Positions 7,778-16,692 of a stretch of DNA of 64,000 nucleotides are shown here, piece after piece (the first letter of the stretch is position 1; each line of letters begins with the position of its first letter). The stretch is from Deltaproteobacteria bacterium. GTDB lineage: Bacteria; Desulfobacterota; Desulfobulbia; Desulfobulbales; Desulfocapsaceae. The notes beneath the pieces are model-generated. The model had not been told where the DNA came from and searched no databases. It saw only the letters and a list, made by a program, of their open reading frames with translations. The DNA lies in NCBI GenBank assembly GCA_026388715.1, contig JAPLJF010000036.1, positions 1 to 64,000 of the forward strand. The letters run 5' to 3'. Made by a program: the position numbers and the translations under genes.

Positions 7778-7919
7778 GAGCCTCTTGCAAAAATGGTCTT
7801 TTCGCCCAAACTCTGCAATATGCTTAAAATTTTATCCTCGGAATATCAACTATATGCCTGCGGTAAAATTTTTCGCATGCCTTGATTTTGAACGAAAATC
7901 CTCATTTTGCAAAAGGCTC
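7778..7919. repeat. MITE-like element, family 1, copy B (complete)
   Basis: Complete 142-bp element starting GAGCCTCTTGCAAAAATG and ending CATTTTGCAAAAGGCTC. The ends are imperfect inverted repeats of about 18 bp, extendable with mismatches. It is identical to copy A except at two positions. It lies just upstream of the SulP gene, as copy A lies upstream of the selenoprotein gene. No obvious target-site duplication flanks it. Confidence 0.9.
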
Positions 7920-7950
7920 GCTTTTATTTATTTTTTTTTGAGGTGCGGCT

Positions 7951-9744
7951 ATGGAAGAACCAGTGGATTCAAGGGATTCCCGTGGCTGGTGTTCAATCTG
8001 TCTGCCCTTTTTAAAGTGGTGGCCTCGGGTGACGCCCACGACCTTGCGTGCCGACCTGATTGCCGGTCTGACCGGGGCGATTCTCGCCCTGCCCCAGGGG
8101 GTTGCCTTTGCCACCATTGCCGGCATGCCTCCCCAGTATGGCCTCTATGCCGGCATGGTCCCGGCCATTGTCGCGGCCCTGTTCGGTTCTTCCTGGCAAC
8201 TGGTGTCCGGGCCGACGACCGCGGCATCCCTGGTCCTGTTTTCGAGCCTCAGTAAATATGCGGTGCCCGGCAGTGCTGAATATGTCCAGCTGGCGCTGAC
8301 CTTGACCATAATGGTCGGGCTGATTGAATTGGCCATGGGGCTGGCCCGTTTAGGCGCCCTTGTCAATTTTATTTCCCATTCCGTGGTCATTGGTTTTACT
8401 GCCGGGGCAGCCCTGCTGATCGCCTCCAGTCAGTTGAAACACTTTTTCGGCATTGAGATGCCCAGAGGTGGCCATTTCCACCAGACGGTGTACGGAGTGG
8501 CCAGTCAATGGGCCGATTTTAATCCCCATGTGGTTGCGGTTGGTCTGGCGGCCATGATCTCCGGGCTTCTTGTCCGCCGTTTTCTGCCGAAAGTCCCTTA
8601 TATGATTGTTGCCATGCTGGTTGGTTGTGCCGTCTCCTTTGGTCTTTCCCGATTTCTGGGGGTGGACGATATCCCGATGGTAGGCGCCTTGCCCTCTTCC
8701 CTGCCGCCGTTGTCTTCTCCGCATTTTACCCTGAGTACCATCAGGGATCTGACCCCTCCGGCCCTGGCAATGACCCTTTTTGCCCTGACCGAGGCGGTTT
8801 CCATTGCCCGGTCGCTGGCGGTCAAGACCGGGCAGGATCTGGATGGTAATCAGGAGTTTGTCGGTCAAGGACTCTCCAATATGGTCGGCAGCTTTTTTTC
8901 CGGATATGTGTCCACCGGTTCTTTCAACCGCAGTGGTCTGAACTTTCAGGCAGGGGCCAGGACCCCGCTTGCCGCCATCTTTGCCGGCGTCTTGCTGATA
9001 GTGGTGGTGTTGTTTGTGGCCCCTTATGCCAGCTATCTTCCCAATGGTGCCATGGCAGGTATTTTGTTTCTTGTGGCCTGGGGGCTTATTGATTTTCATC
9101 ATATCAAACGGATCCTGAAGACGAGCAGGGCGGACAGTGCCATTCTGGTGGTCACCTTTCTGGCCACGCTCTTTCTTGAACTTGAATTTGCCATCTTCTT
9201 TGGGGTCTTGCTTTCCCTGATGCTCTACCTGAACCAGACCTCCCATCCCCGGGTACTCAGCCGGGTTCCCGATCCCCGTAGCCCTCATCGGGCCTTCACT
9301 ACCGACCCCTTATTGCCTGAATGTCCGCAACTGAAGATCATCAGGATTGACGGATCCTTGTTTTTCGGGGCGATCAACCATGTGCAGGAGCAACTGCGTC
9401 AGCTGTTTCGTGCCTCATCCGAGCAGAAAAATTTCCTGCTGATCTTTGCCGGGGTCAATTTCGTTGATATGGCAGGGGCGGATTTTATTGTCGATCTGAT
9501 TAGAAAGGAGCAGGAAAAAGGGGAAAGGCTGTATCTCTGCGAGATTAAAAAACCGGTGCTTGAGGCCCTGCATCAGAGCGGGAATGGAGATATCCTGAGG
9601 GCCGATAACGTTTTTGAACTGAAGAATGAGGCGGTTGCCGCCATATTCAAGCGACTGGACAGGGATATCTGCGCCCGTTGTCAGGCCCGGATCTTTTTAG
9701 AGTGCAGGGATTTGCCAATAGTGAAAGAAGACGCAAATACTTAG
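7951..9744 (+). CDS. SulP family anion transporter with C-terminal STAS domain
   Basis: 597 aa inner-membrane transporter. The Sulfate_transp domain begins with LRADLIAGLTGAILALPQGVAFA and contains the SulP signature block (GLYAGMVPAIVAALFGSSWQLVSGPTTAASL is typical). About 11-14 membrane helices are followed by a STAS domain (KIIRIDGSLFFGAINHVQEQL... FVDMAGADFIVDLIRK) and a short tail with CARCQARIFLEC. The substrate could be sulfate, bicarbonate or another anion. In a sulfur-metabolising bacterium sulfate uptake is plausible but not shown. The start at 7951 follows GAGGTG. It is monocistronic and convergent with rnd. Confidence 0.93.
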   Translation: MEEPVDSRDSRGWCSICLPFLKWWPRVTPTTLRADLIAGLTGAILALPQGVAFATIAGMPPQYGLYAGMVPAIVAALFGSSWQLVSGPTTAASLVLFSSLSKYAVPGSAEYVQLALTLTIMVGLIELAMGLARLGALVNFISHSVVIGFTAGAALLIASSQLKHFFGIEMPRGGHFHQTVYGVASQWADFNPHVVAVGLAAMISGLLVRRFLPKVPYMIVAMLVGCAVSFGLSRFLGVDDIPMVGALPSSLPPLSSPHFTLSTIRDLTPPALAMTLFALTEAVSIARSLAVKTGQDLDGNQEFVGQGLSNMVGSFFSGYVSTGSFNRSGLNFQAGARTPLAAIFAGVLLIVVVLFVAPYASYLPNGAMAGILFLVAWGLIDFHHIKRILKTSRADSAILVVTFLATLFLELEFAIFFGVLLSLMLYLNQTSHPRVLSRVPDPRSPHRAFTTDPLLPECPQLKIIRIDGSLFFGAINHVQEQLRQLFRASSEQKNFLLIFAGVNFVDMAGADFIVDLIRKEQEKGERLYLCEIKKPVLEALHQSGNGDILRADNVFELKNEAVAAIFKRLDRDICARCQARIFLECRDLPIVKEDANT

Positions 9745-9765
9745 GTGGTTAGTCTGGAGGCGAAA

Positions 9766-9906
9766 GACTGAAGGCTGAAGACTGAAGGATAACAATTATT
9801 ATGCAACGCCAGGAAAAAGTCAGTATGTGAGAAATTCCGGCATGTTGTATGGTACAGTATTGTCTGTCTCTAAGAGCCTTCAGTCTTCAACCTTCAGCCT
9901 TCAGTC
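9766..9906. repeat. Inverted repeat pair between convergent sulP and rnd
   Basis: GACTGAAGGCTGAAGACTGAAGG (9766-9788) is complementary to CCTTCAGTCTTCAACCTTCAGCCTTCAGTC (9877-9906). Both arms are built from a reiterated GACTGAAGGCTGAA unit. Between convergent genes this could fold into a long hairpin that limits read-through on either strand. No T-run follows, so a classical terminator is not claimed. Confidence 0.65.
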
Positions 9907-9923
9907 TGTCGATCAAGACAAAA

Positions 9924-11018
9924 TTAAAGCATTTCCGCCAGGAACCCTTTTCGCCATCCGCTGGCCAGTCTTTTGGGGTAGATTTGTTCCGGTTGTTTCT
10001 GGGATCGAATCAGGGCCCGCAGTTCGGCATTATTACTTATCAGACCGGGATCCAGGCCGAGAACATCGCTTTTCAGGGTGATATATTCCTGCAGTTTTCT
10101 TAATCTTTCCTGCTCCGTTTTATTCAGTTTCACAGTCTGGAGTGAAGGCGGACAGTCTTGTTCAGGACAAGACAGACCCTTGTGAGTCAGGGCGATGAGC
10201 TGCTGGCCGTATTGGTCAATGGCATGCTTTGACAGCATCTCGCATTGCTGCATCTCTTCAGGGGTCTGGATCTGTCTTGCGGCCAGCCAGAGAAGGGCCT
10301 GATCGGTCAGGATATGTCCACGCGGACGGTTGCGTTGTCGTGCCTCCTGTTCGCGCCAGCCTGTCAATTCCTGCAGCGAGGCCAGGGCCTGCCGGTTCAG
10401 TTTGTCAGCGCCTTTGATCTTCAGATAACGGGTTTCATCGGCTGGCGGCTGGTAGAATCCTGGTTCGTTGTATCGATTCAGTTCTTCCTCGAGCCAGCCT
10501 GTGACTGTCGGGTTCAGAATACGGGCGAGGAGCAAGACTCGCAGGGCCCGTAAATAGCGGACATCATCAAGGGCATATTCAATCTGCTTGAGATTGAGTG
10601 GGCGGCGCAGCCAGTTGGTGCGGGTCTCGGTTTTGGGCAGGTCGATGTCGAGCAGTTCCTTGATCAGATTGCCCAGAGAGATCGTGGCCGAGATTCCGGC
10701 AAAGCCCGCGGCCAGTCTGGAGTCAAAGATCGTCTGGGGAAGAACGCCGGTGGCCTGGTACAGAATCGCAAGATCCTGGGGGGCATCATGAAATATTTTG
10801 ACAACCGCCGGATCTCCGAGTAATTCTCCCAGGGGAGAAAGATCGGTCAGGGCGCAGGGATCAATAAGAAAGCATTCCTCATTGGAGAGCGCCAGTTGGA
10901 TGAGCCCCAGTCTCGGGTAATAGGTGCGTTCCCAGACAAATTCGGTGTCGAGAGCAACGGCATCAATGGCTCGTGCCCGATCGATCAGGGCCTGCAGATC
11001 TTCTTGGTTGGTGATCAT
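9924..11018 (-). CDS. rnd: Ribonuclease D
   Basis: 364 aa, the usual RNase D length. The DEDD exonuclease domain starts with DTEFVWE (D24, E26), continues with IFHDAPQDLAIL and ends with YALDDVRYL. One to two HRDC domains follow (LQELTGWREQEARQRNRPRGHILTDQALLWLAARQIQTPEEM). The enzyme trims tRNA 3' ends and other structured RNAs. The gene is divergent from yejB and convergent with sulP. Confidence 0.95.
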   Translation of the reverse strand: MITNQEDLQALIDRARAIDAVALDTEFVWERTYYPRLGLIQLALSNEECFLIDPCALTDLSPLGELLGDPAVVKIFHDAPQDLAILYQATGVLPQTIFDSRLAAGFAGISATISLGNLIKELLDIDLPKTETRTNWLRRPLNLKQIEYALDDVRYLRALRVLLLARILNPTVTGWLEEELNRYNEPGFYQPPADETRYLKIKGADKLNRQALASLQELTGWREQEARQRNRPRGHILTDQALLWLAARQIQTPEEMQQCEMLSKHAIDQYGQQLIALTHKGLSCPEQDCPPSLQTVKLNKTEQERLRKLQEYITLKSDVLGLDPGLISNNAELRALIRSQKQPEQIYPKRLASGWRKGFLAEML

Positions 11019-11209
11019 TGTTGACGGTATGGCGTAACCAGTTTAAGTTTGAAGGGTTCATCTTTATACACTCTTTTATCTGTGCACAAAGACATAAAGA
11101 TGGAAAAAAAACAAGAGAAATTCCAATCAGCAGCGGGTTCCCTTCTCGTCTGCCGGTTACAACTCAGGCTGCATGGCTTGCCGTCAGGGCGACGTTACAG
11201 GAAAAAGGT

Positions 11210-12262
11210 ATGTTCTATTATATATTGAAACGCATAGGGCTTATGATCCCGACCCTGTTTGGGGTGATGCTTGTCACCTTCACGGTTACCCAGTTTGTTC
11301 CTGGGGGGCCGGTGGAGAGGATGATTGCCCAGATCGAGGGGCATGGCCAGGGCGGCGGTGAGGTCGGCGCGGTCACCTCATCTATGTATCGCGGTGACTC
11401 CGGGCTTGATCATGAGAAGGTGGCCAAGTTGAAGGCGCTGTATGGTTTTGACAAGCCTCCCCTTGAGCGTTTTTTGCGCATGATGAAGGACTATCTGGTC
11501 TTTGATTTCGGCTCGTCCTATTATTATCATACCAGTGTGGCGCAACTGGTGATCTCCCGGATGCCGGTTTCCATGTCCCTTGGTTTGTGGAGTTTTATTA
11601 TTGTCTATGGGGCGTGTATCCCTTTGGGGATTGCCAAGGCGGTGCGTGATGGCTCGCGTTTTGATGTCCTCAGTTCCACCGCCATTCTCATTGGCTATGC
11701 TATCCCCGGCTTTGTCCTGGCCATTGCCCTGATTGTCCTCTTTGGCGGCGGGAGCTTCTGGAGTGTCTTCCCTCTGCGGGGGCTGGTTTCTGATAACTGG
11801 TCGCAACTGGGCCTGGTTGGCAAGATCACCGATTATCTCTGGCATATGGTGCTCCCTATTACGGCCAGCGCCGTAGGCAGCCTGGCGGTGATGACCATGC
11901 TCACTAAAAATTCCTTTCTGGAAGAGATCCGCAAACAGTATGTGCTCACTGCCCGGGCCAAAGGACTCAGTGAGCAGCAGGTATTGTATAAACATGTTTT
12001 CAGAAATGCCATTATTCCCATTATCACCGGGTTTCCTGGCTATTTTATCGCCGCTTTTTTTACCGGCAGTCTTCTGATTGAGACGATCTTCTCGCTCGAT
12101 GGGATGGGACTGCTTGCCTATCAATCCGTTTTAAACCGGGATTATCCAGTCGTGCTGGGAACGCTTTATTTCTTTACTATTGTCGGTCTCATCTCCCGTC
12201 TGCTGTCAGACCTCAGCTATCTGTTTGTGGACCCCAGAATAAGTTTTGAGAGTGTTGAGTAA
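11210..12262 (+). CDS. yejB: ABC transporter permease, YejB type
   Basis: 350 aa from the ATG at 11210 (MFYYILKRIGLMIPTLFG). The ORF-track start 64 codons upstream is not supported, because that part lacks family similarity. Membrane permease of the Opp/Dpp family. The long periplasmic insert (MIAQIEGHGQGGGEVGAVTSSMYRGDSG) and VFDFGSSYYYHTSVAQLI are characteristic of YejB, part of the YejABEF oligopeptide/microcin C importer. The EAA loop AKGLSEQQVLYKHVFRNA contacts the ATPase. It overlaps yejE slightly. The binding protein (yejA) and ATPase (yejF) genes are not adjacent. Confidence 0.93.
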   Translation: MFYYILKRIGLMIPTLFGVMLVTFTVTQFVPGGPVERMIAQIEGHGQGGGEVGAVTSSMYRGDSGLDHEKVAKLKALYGFDKPPLERFLRMMKDYLVFDFGSSYYYHTSVAQLVISRMPVSMSLGLWSFIIVYGACIPLGIAKAVRDGSRFDVLSSTAILIGYAIPGFVLAIALIVLFGGGSFWSVFPLRGLVSDNWSQLGLVGKITDYLWHMVLPITASAVGSLAVMTMLTKNSFLEEIRKQYVLTARAKGLSEQQVLYKHVFRNAIIPIITGFPGYFIAAFFTGSLLIETIFSLDGMGLLAYQSVLNRDYPVVLGTLYFFTIVGLISRLLSDLSYLFVDPRISFESVE

Positions 12263-13310
12263 CGTGGAAGAGCAAAATGCAACGCCAGATTTTGGCCATG
12301 CCCCGGAGTACAGACGTTGGCGGAGGTTTAAGCGGAACCGGCGCGGCTACTTAAGCCTTCTGCTCTTTGGCCTGTTTTTTGCGATCAGTCTGGGTGCCGA
12401 ACTGCTCAGCAATGATGTGCCGCTCCTGATTATCTATAATGGCGATTTTTATTTTCCACTGGTGCGTGCGTATCCAGAGAAGGTCTTTGGCGGGGACTTT
12501 GAGACCGAGGCAGATTATAAAGATCCCTATATCATGGAGCGGATCACCAGCGGCGGCAATCGGGCCTTTTTTCCGCTCAACCGCCATAGTTTCAACACCA
12601 TCAATCTGGCCATAGACGGCCCGGTGCCTTCACCGCCGACCAGCGAGAATATCCTGGGTACCGATGACCGGGGGCGGGATGTCTTGGCCCGGCTGCTCTA
12701 TGGCTTCCGGCTGAGCGTGCTGTTTGGCTTTGCCCTGACCCTGGTAGGCACCCTGGTGGGGATCTTTGCCGGGGCCATCCAGGGATTTTTCGGCGGCAGA
12801 ACGGATCTCCTGTGCCAGCGTTTTATCGAGGTCTGGAGCGCCATGCCCGAGCTCTATTTGCTGATCATCTTTGCTTCGATCTTTAAACCGAGCGTCCTGC
12901 TGCTCCTGATCCTGCTTTCGCTCTTCAGCTGGATGGGCCTTTCCGATTATGTCCGCGCGGAGTTTCTTAAAGGGCGGAACATGGAGTATGTGAAGGCGGC
13001 CAGGGCCCTTGGTGTCTCCAATGTCACGATCATGTATCGCCACCTCCTGCCGAACGGCATGACGCCGGTTATCACGTTTCTCCCTTTTCGGATGTCGGCC
13101 TCGATCCTGGCCCTGACCAGTCTCGACTTCCTTGGCCTCGGTGTGCCTCCCGCCACCCCCAGTCTGGGTGAACTGCTGGCCCAGGGCAAGGCTAATATCG
13201 ATGCCTGGTGGCTTTCTCTGTCCACCTTTATTCTGCTGGTTGGCACTCTGGTCCTGCTGATTTTTATTGGCGAGGCCCTGCGTGAGGCCTTTGATCCCAG
13301 GAAGATATAA
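12246..13310 (+). CDS. yejE: ABC transporter permease, YejE type
   Basis: About 350 aa, partner permease of YejB. Family features: the N-terminal TM segment after RWRRFKRNRRGYLSLLLF, the large periplasmic insert with LSNDVPLLIIYNGDFYFPLVRAYPE and FPLNRHSFNTI, the ILGTDDRGRDVLARLLYGFR block and the EAA loop VKAARALGVSNVTIMYRHLLPN. The track start is TTG at 12246. GTG at 12252 or 12264 is equally possible, because no clear Shine-Dalgarno sequence distinguishes them. The 17-bp overlap with yejB indicates translational coupling. Confidence 0.92.
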   Translation: MRVLSNVEEQNATPDFGHAPEYRRWRRFKRNRRGYLSLLLFGLFFAISLGAELLSNDVPLLIIYNGDFYFPLVRAYPEKVFGGDFETEADYKDPYIMERITSGGNRAFFPLNRHSFNTINLAIDGPVPSPPTSENILGTDDRGRDVLARLLYGFRLSVLFGFALTLVGTLVGIFAGAIQGFFGGRTDLLCQRFIEVWSAMPELYLLIIFASIFKPSVLLLLILLSLFSWMGLSDYVRAEFLKGRNMEYVKAARALGVSNVTIMYRHLLPNGMTPVITFLPFRMSASILALTSLDFLGLGVPPATPSLGELLAQGKANIDAWWLSLSTFILLVGTLVLLIFIGEALREAFDPRKI

Positions 13311-13471
13311 CGACTGACCGCCCATGACTACCAAGGACAGGAATGTGGATAAAAAGTAAATGATTAGTGCGAGTTGGCGGCAAATAAGGTATTATGTTTA
13401 AGATGATTTGATGATTTTGCTGGTATTTTTAAAATGGTGCTTAGATGACGTTTAAGCAGGGTGAAGGCAGT

Positions 13472-14263
13472 ATGCAACGAAATCCCGTGGAAAAATTAGG
13501 AGAGACCGGCCTCTATGTGCTTGAGGATACGGGGCGGATGGGCCTCTATCTGCTGCTGGCGCTCAAGGGGATATTCAGGCGTCCTTTCCGGATGGCCGAG
13601 TTCATGCGACAGATGCATTTTATCGGGGCCGGGTCCATGGCGGTCATTTTTTTTACCGCTGCATCCACGGGAATGGTGTTGGGCCTGCAGGGATATTATT
13701 CGCTGCATAAGTTCGGGGCGGAGGGGATGCTTGGTTCTGCGGTTTCGCTGACCCTGATCATGGAGCTCGGGCCGGTCCTGACCGCCATCATGGTGGCCGG
13801 ACGGGCTGGGTCCGCCATGTGCGCCGAGATTGGCATTATGCGGATCTCGGAGCAGATTGATGCCCTCGAGTGCATGGCCATTGATCCCTTTCGCTATCTG
13901 ATTTCCCCCAAATTCCTGGCCGCGCTGGTGTCTATTCCCCTGCTGACGGCCTTCTTTGATGTGGTGGGGATTGCCGGCGGCTATATTGCCGGGGTGAATC
14001 TCATGGGGGTAAATCCCGGGAGTTATCTGGAGGGGATGCGCTCGAGCGTGACCAATCATGATATCTGGCTGGGGACGGTCAAATCTTTTGTCTTTGCCCT
14101 GCTGGTGGTCTGGATCTGCACCGGACGCGGCTATCTGGTCTATCAGATACGTGGGGCCGGGTTCGGGGCCCAGAGTGTCAGTCGGGTGACTACCCAGGCC
14201 GTGGTCTTTTCGTCTATTGCGGTGCTTATCTTTGATTATTTATTAACAGCGGTGCTGTTATGA
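13472..14263 (+). CDS. mlaE: MlaE-type phospholipid ABC transporter permease
   Basis: About 263 aa from the ATG at 13472 (MQRNPVEKLGETG), chosen because GAAGG lies just upstream. The track start 9 codons earlier has no ribosome site. The MlaE/YrbE core is clear: GSMAVIFFTAASTGMVLGLQGYYSL, AGRAGSAMCAEIGIMRISEQIDALECMAIDPFRYLISPKFLA. It forms the inner-membrane permease of an Mla-like lipid transporter that maintains outer-membrane asymmetry. The next gene overlaps by 4 bp. Confidence 0.93.
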   Translation: MQRNPVEKLGETGLYVLEDTGRMGLYLLLALKGIFRRPFRMAEFMRQMHFIGAGSMAVIFFTAASTGMVLGLQGYYSLHKFGAEGMLGSAVSLTLIMELGPVLTAIMVAGRAGSAMCAEIGIMRISEQIDALECMAIDPFRYLISPKFLAALVSIPLLTAFFDVVGIAGGYIAGVNLMGVNPGSYLEGMRSSVTNHDIWLGTVKSFVFALLVVWICTGRGYLVYQIRGAGFGAQSVSRVTTQAVVFSSIAVLIFDYLLTAVLL

Positions 14264-15048
14264 GTGACTTTGCCATAGAATTCAGGGATGTGGTTAAATC
14301 CTTTGCCAAAACGGATGGGGGCAGACAGACGATCCTTGATCATGTTAATTTTACCATCCCTGTCGGCAAGACCACCGTCATTGCCGGCGGCAGCGGTCAG
14401 GGAAAAAGTGTCACCTTGAAGCTGATCCTTGGCCTGATGTCGGTGGATAGCGGCCAGATTCTGGTCTCAGGTATTGATGTGACCGGGCTGCGGGGGCGGG
14501 CTCTTGAGCAGTTGCGCACCCGTTTTGGTGTCCTGTTTCAGGGCGCGGCCCTTTTTGATTCCTTGAGTGTTTTTGAGAATGTGGCCTTGCCGCTGCGGGA
14601 GCGAACCACCAAGTCGGAACAGGAGATCCATGACCAGGTCATGGCCATCCTGACTCAGCTTGAGCTGACCGGCCATGAGGAAAAGTTTCCCGCCCAGTTG
14701 AGTGGCGGCATGCGCAAGCGGGTGGGGTTGGCCCGGGCCTTGCAGTTGAAACCGGAAATTATGCTTTTTGATGAGCCAACTACCGGCCTTGATCCAGCCA
14801 TGACCCAGGATATCTATAACCTTTTTGCCAGGACCCAGAAACAGGTCGGGTACACGGCGGTGATTGTCAGCCATGATATCCCCAAGGTCTTTCGGCTGGC
14901 CGATCAGATTGTTGTTTTAAATGAGGGGAAGACCGATGTGTTTGCCAGCCCTGAAGCCATGCAAAGGTCGCAGGAACCGCATATCCGTGCATTTGTGGAA
15001 AGTACAATGGGTACCAGCGAATGCGTGAAAGAAACGAGTAAAAAATAG
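14260..15048 (+). CDS. mlaF: MlaF-type ABC ATPase
   Basis: 262 aa. Walker A GGSGQGKS (43-50), signature LSGGMRKRVGLARAL and Walker B IMLFDEPTTGLDP. The GMRKR variant of the signature is characteristic of MlaF rather than generic importers. It powers lipid transport with MlaE and MlaD. It is coupled to mlaE by an ATGA overlap. It is separated from mlaD by a family 2 repeat element. Confidence 0.95.
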   Translation: MSDFAIEFRDVVKSFAKTDGGRQTILDHVNFTIPVGKTTVIAGGSGQGKSVTLKLILGLMSVDSGQILVSGIDVTGLRGRALEQLRTRFGVLFQGAALFDSLSVFENVALPLRERTTKSEQEIHDQVMAILTQLELTGHEEKFPAQLSGGMRKRVGLARALQLKPEIMLFDEPTTGLDPAMTQDIYNLFARTQKQVGYTAVIVSHDIPKVFRLADQIVVLNEGKTDVFASPEAMQRSQEPHIRAFVESTMGTSECVKETSKK

Positions 15049-15051
15049 TAT

Positions 15052-15151
15052 AAGCCGCTGTAAATAAATAACATGGCCACCTGAATGGCCGGAACGGCAT
15101 TAGGGGCCGTAATGAAATAGGTATAAAGAGACAAGTTATTTCGTAACGGCT
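15052..15151. repeat. Family 2 palindromic element, copy A (within mla operon)
   Basis: About 100 bp starting AAGCCGCTGTAA and ending TTATTTCGTAACGGCT, with imperfect inverted ends. It aligns over its full length with 55627-55729, sharing blocks such as CTGAATGGC/CTGGATGGC, GCCGTAA.GAAAT and TTATTTCGTAACGGCT. It lies exactly between the stop of mlaF and mlaD and would be transcribed as a hairpin. Confidence 0.8.
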
Positions 15152-15202
15152 CTTAATCAATCAGTGAAATGTCTCAGATTTATGTGATGGAATGGTGGAG
15201 CA

Positions 15203-15655
15203 ATGAAACAGAACGGTCTTGAATTATTTGTTGGTCTCTTTATTGTGGTTGGTTTTCTCGCCTTTGGCTATCTGGCCTTGCAGCTTGGCGAGGTCTCGTT
15301 TTTGAGCGCGAGGAAGAGCTATGTGATCAACGCTGAGTTTGACAATATTTCCGGGATTAAAAAGGGCGCAGCGATCCAGATCGCCGGGGTGGTTGTGGGT
15401 CAGGTTAGGGATACCTGGCTTGGCAAGGATGATCTGGCCCATGTGGCCTTGCAGATTGATAACGGGGTAAAGGTTCCTGTTGATTCCATGGCCTCAGTCA
15501 AGACGCAGGGGATTGTTGGCGATAAATACATTCAACTGACCCTGGGCAGTGATGAGAAACTGTTTGCTGATGGGGGGACGATGGTTGATACCGAGTCAGC
15601 AGTTGATCTGGAATCACTGATCAGCAAGTTTGCCTTTGGCAGTGTGAAAAAATAA
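15203..15655 (+). CDS. mlaD: MlaD-type MCE-domain lipid-binding protein
   Basis: 150 aa. One N-terminal membrane anchor (LFVGLFIVVGFLAFGYLAL) is followed by a single MCE domain (YVINAEFDNISGIKKGAAIQIAGVVVGQV... VKTQGIVGDKYIQLTLG) in the periplasm. It forms the hexameric lipid channel of the Mla complex. ATG 15203 follows ATGGTGGAGCA. The usual periplasmic carrier mlaC and the STAS protein mlaB do not follow; the biotin operon starts 50 bp downstream. Confidence 0.94.
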   Translation: MKQNGLELFVGLFIVVGFLAFGYLALQLGEVSFLSARKSYVINAEFDNISGIKKGAAIQIAGVVVGQVRDTWLGKDDLAHVALQIDNGVKVPVDSMASVKTQGIVGDKYIQLTLGSDEKLFADGGTMVDTESAVDLESLISKFAFGSVKK

Positions 15656-15705
15656 GGACGCTGATAAGCGGGACGCATGCATTACCATTTTCAACAGTCT
15701 TATCC

Positions 15706-16662
15706 ATGAGCGTCAAAAACTGCCTTCAACAGATTCGCAATGGCGGTGTCCTCAGTTATGAGCAGGCCCTTGCGCTGGCCGATGGTTCTGATTTAAGCGA
15801 ATTGTGCCGGGCGGCAGACGAGATCTGCCGTTTTTTTCATGCCAGCTCTTTTGACCTCTGCTCCATTATCAATGCCCGTTCCGGGCGCTGTTCCGAGGAC
15901 TGCCGCTATTGCGCCCAGTCGGCCCGGTATCCGGCGGCCATTGACAGCTATGAGCAGATCGAGACGGGAATTGCGCTGGAACAGGCCAGGGAAAATGACC
16001 GCCACGGTGTGCGTCGGCTGTCTCTGGTCACGGCTGGCCGCTCTGTCGCCAGCGACCAGCTTGAGAATCTGGGACAGTTGTACGCGGATCTTGGCCGGGA
16101 TACAGGGCTTCTCTTCTGCGCCTCCATGGGTTTGTTGACCCGCGAGAAGGCGGAGCGCCTGGTCGCCTTCGGGGTACGGCGCTATCACTGCAATCTGGAG
16201 AGCTGCCGGGGCTATTTCCCGCAGGTGTGCACCACCCACACCTGGGAAGAGAAGGTGGAGACCATCCTTCTGGCCCGGGCGGCGGGCATGGATATTTGTT
16301 CCGGCGGCATCATCGGCATGGGTGAGAGCCGGGAACAGCGTTTGCAGCTTGCCTTTGAGCTGCGGGAGCTTGCGGTCTTGTCCATCCCCGTCAATATCCT
16401 GACCCCCATTGCCGGAACCCCCATGGCCGGAGTGGAACCCATTTCCCTCCCCGAGGTCCTGCGCACCATCGCCATGTTCCGTCTTATCAACCCGCAGGCA
16501 GTCATCCGTCTGGCTGGAGGCCGCAATCAGTTCGGGCTCGATCAGTATCAATGCTTTGCCGCCGGCGCCAACGGCGCTATTGTCGGTAACTATCTGACCA
16601 CGGCCGGGAATGGCCTGGAACAGGATCTGCAAGCTATCGCCAAGATGGGATTCCGGTTTTAA
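15706..16662 (+). CDS. bioB: Biotin synthase BioB
   Basis: 318 aa radical SAM enzyme converting dethiobiotin to biotin. The SAM-cluster cysteines are C62, C66 and C69 (RCSEDCRYC). Further conserved blocks are CNLES, CSGGIIGMGES, NILTPIAGTPM and RLAGGRNQ. It is first of a tight biotin operon. No BirA operator palindrome is visible in the 50 bp upstream. Confidence 0.96.
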   Translation: MSVKNCLQQIRNGGVLSYEQALALADGSDLSELCRAADEICRFFHASSFDLCSIINARSGRCSEDCRYCAQSARYPAAIDSYEQIETGIALEQARENDRHGVRRLSLVTAGRSVASDQLENLGQLYADLGRDTGLLFCASMGLLTREKAERLVAFGVRRYHCNLESCRGYFPQVCTTHTWEEKVETILLARAAGMDICSGGIIGMGESREQRLQLAFELRELAVLSIPVNILTPIAGTPMAGVEPISLPEVLRTIAMFRLINPQAVIRLAGGRNQFGLDQYQCFAAGANGAIVGNYLTTAGNGLEQDLQAIAKMGFRF

Positions 16663-16692
16663 AACAGCCTGACCATAGAAATATTTACTGCC

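Noticed and set aside
8350-9288. 312-aa minus-strand ORF inside the SulP gene
   Set aside because: Basic, Gly/Gln-rich antisense shadow; the plus strand has strong SulP similarity.
15656-15705. BirA operator upstream of bioB
   Set aside because: No TTGTAAACC-type palindrome is present in the gap.
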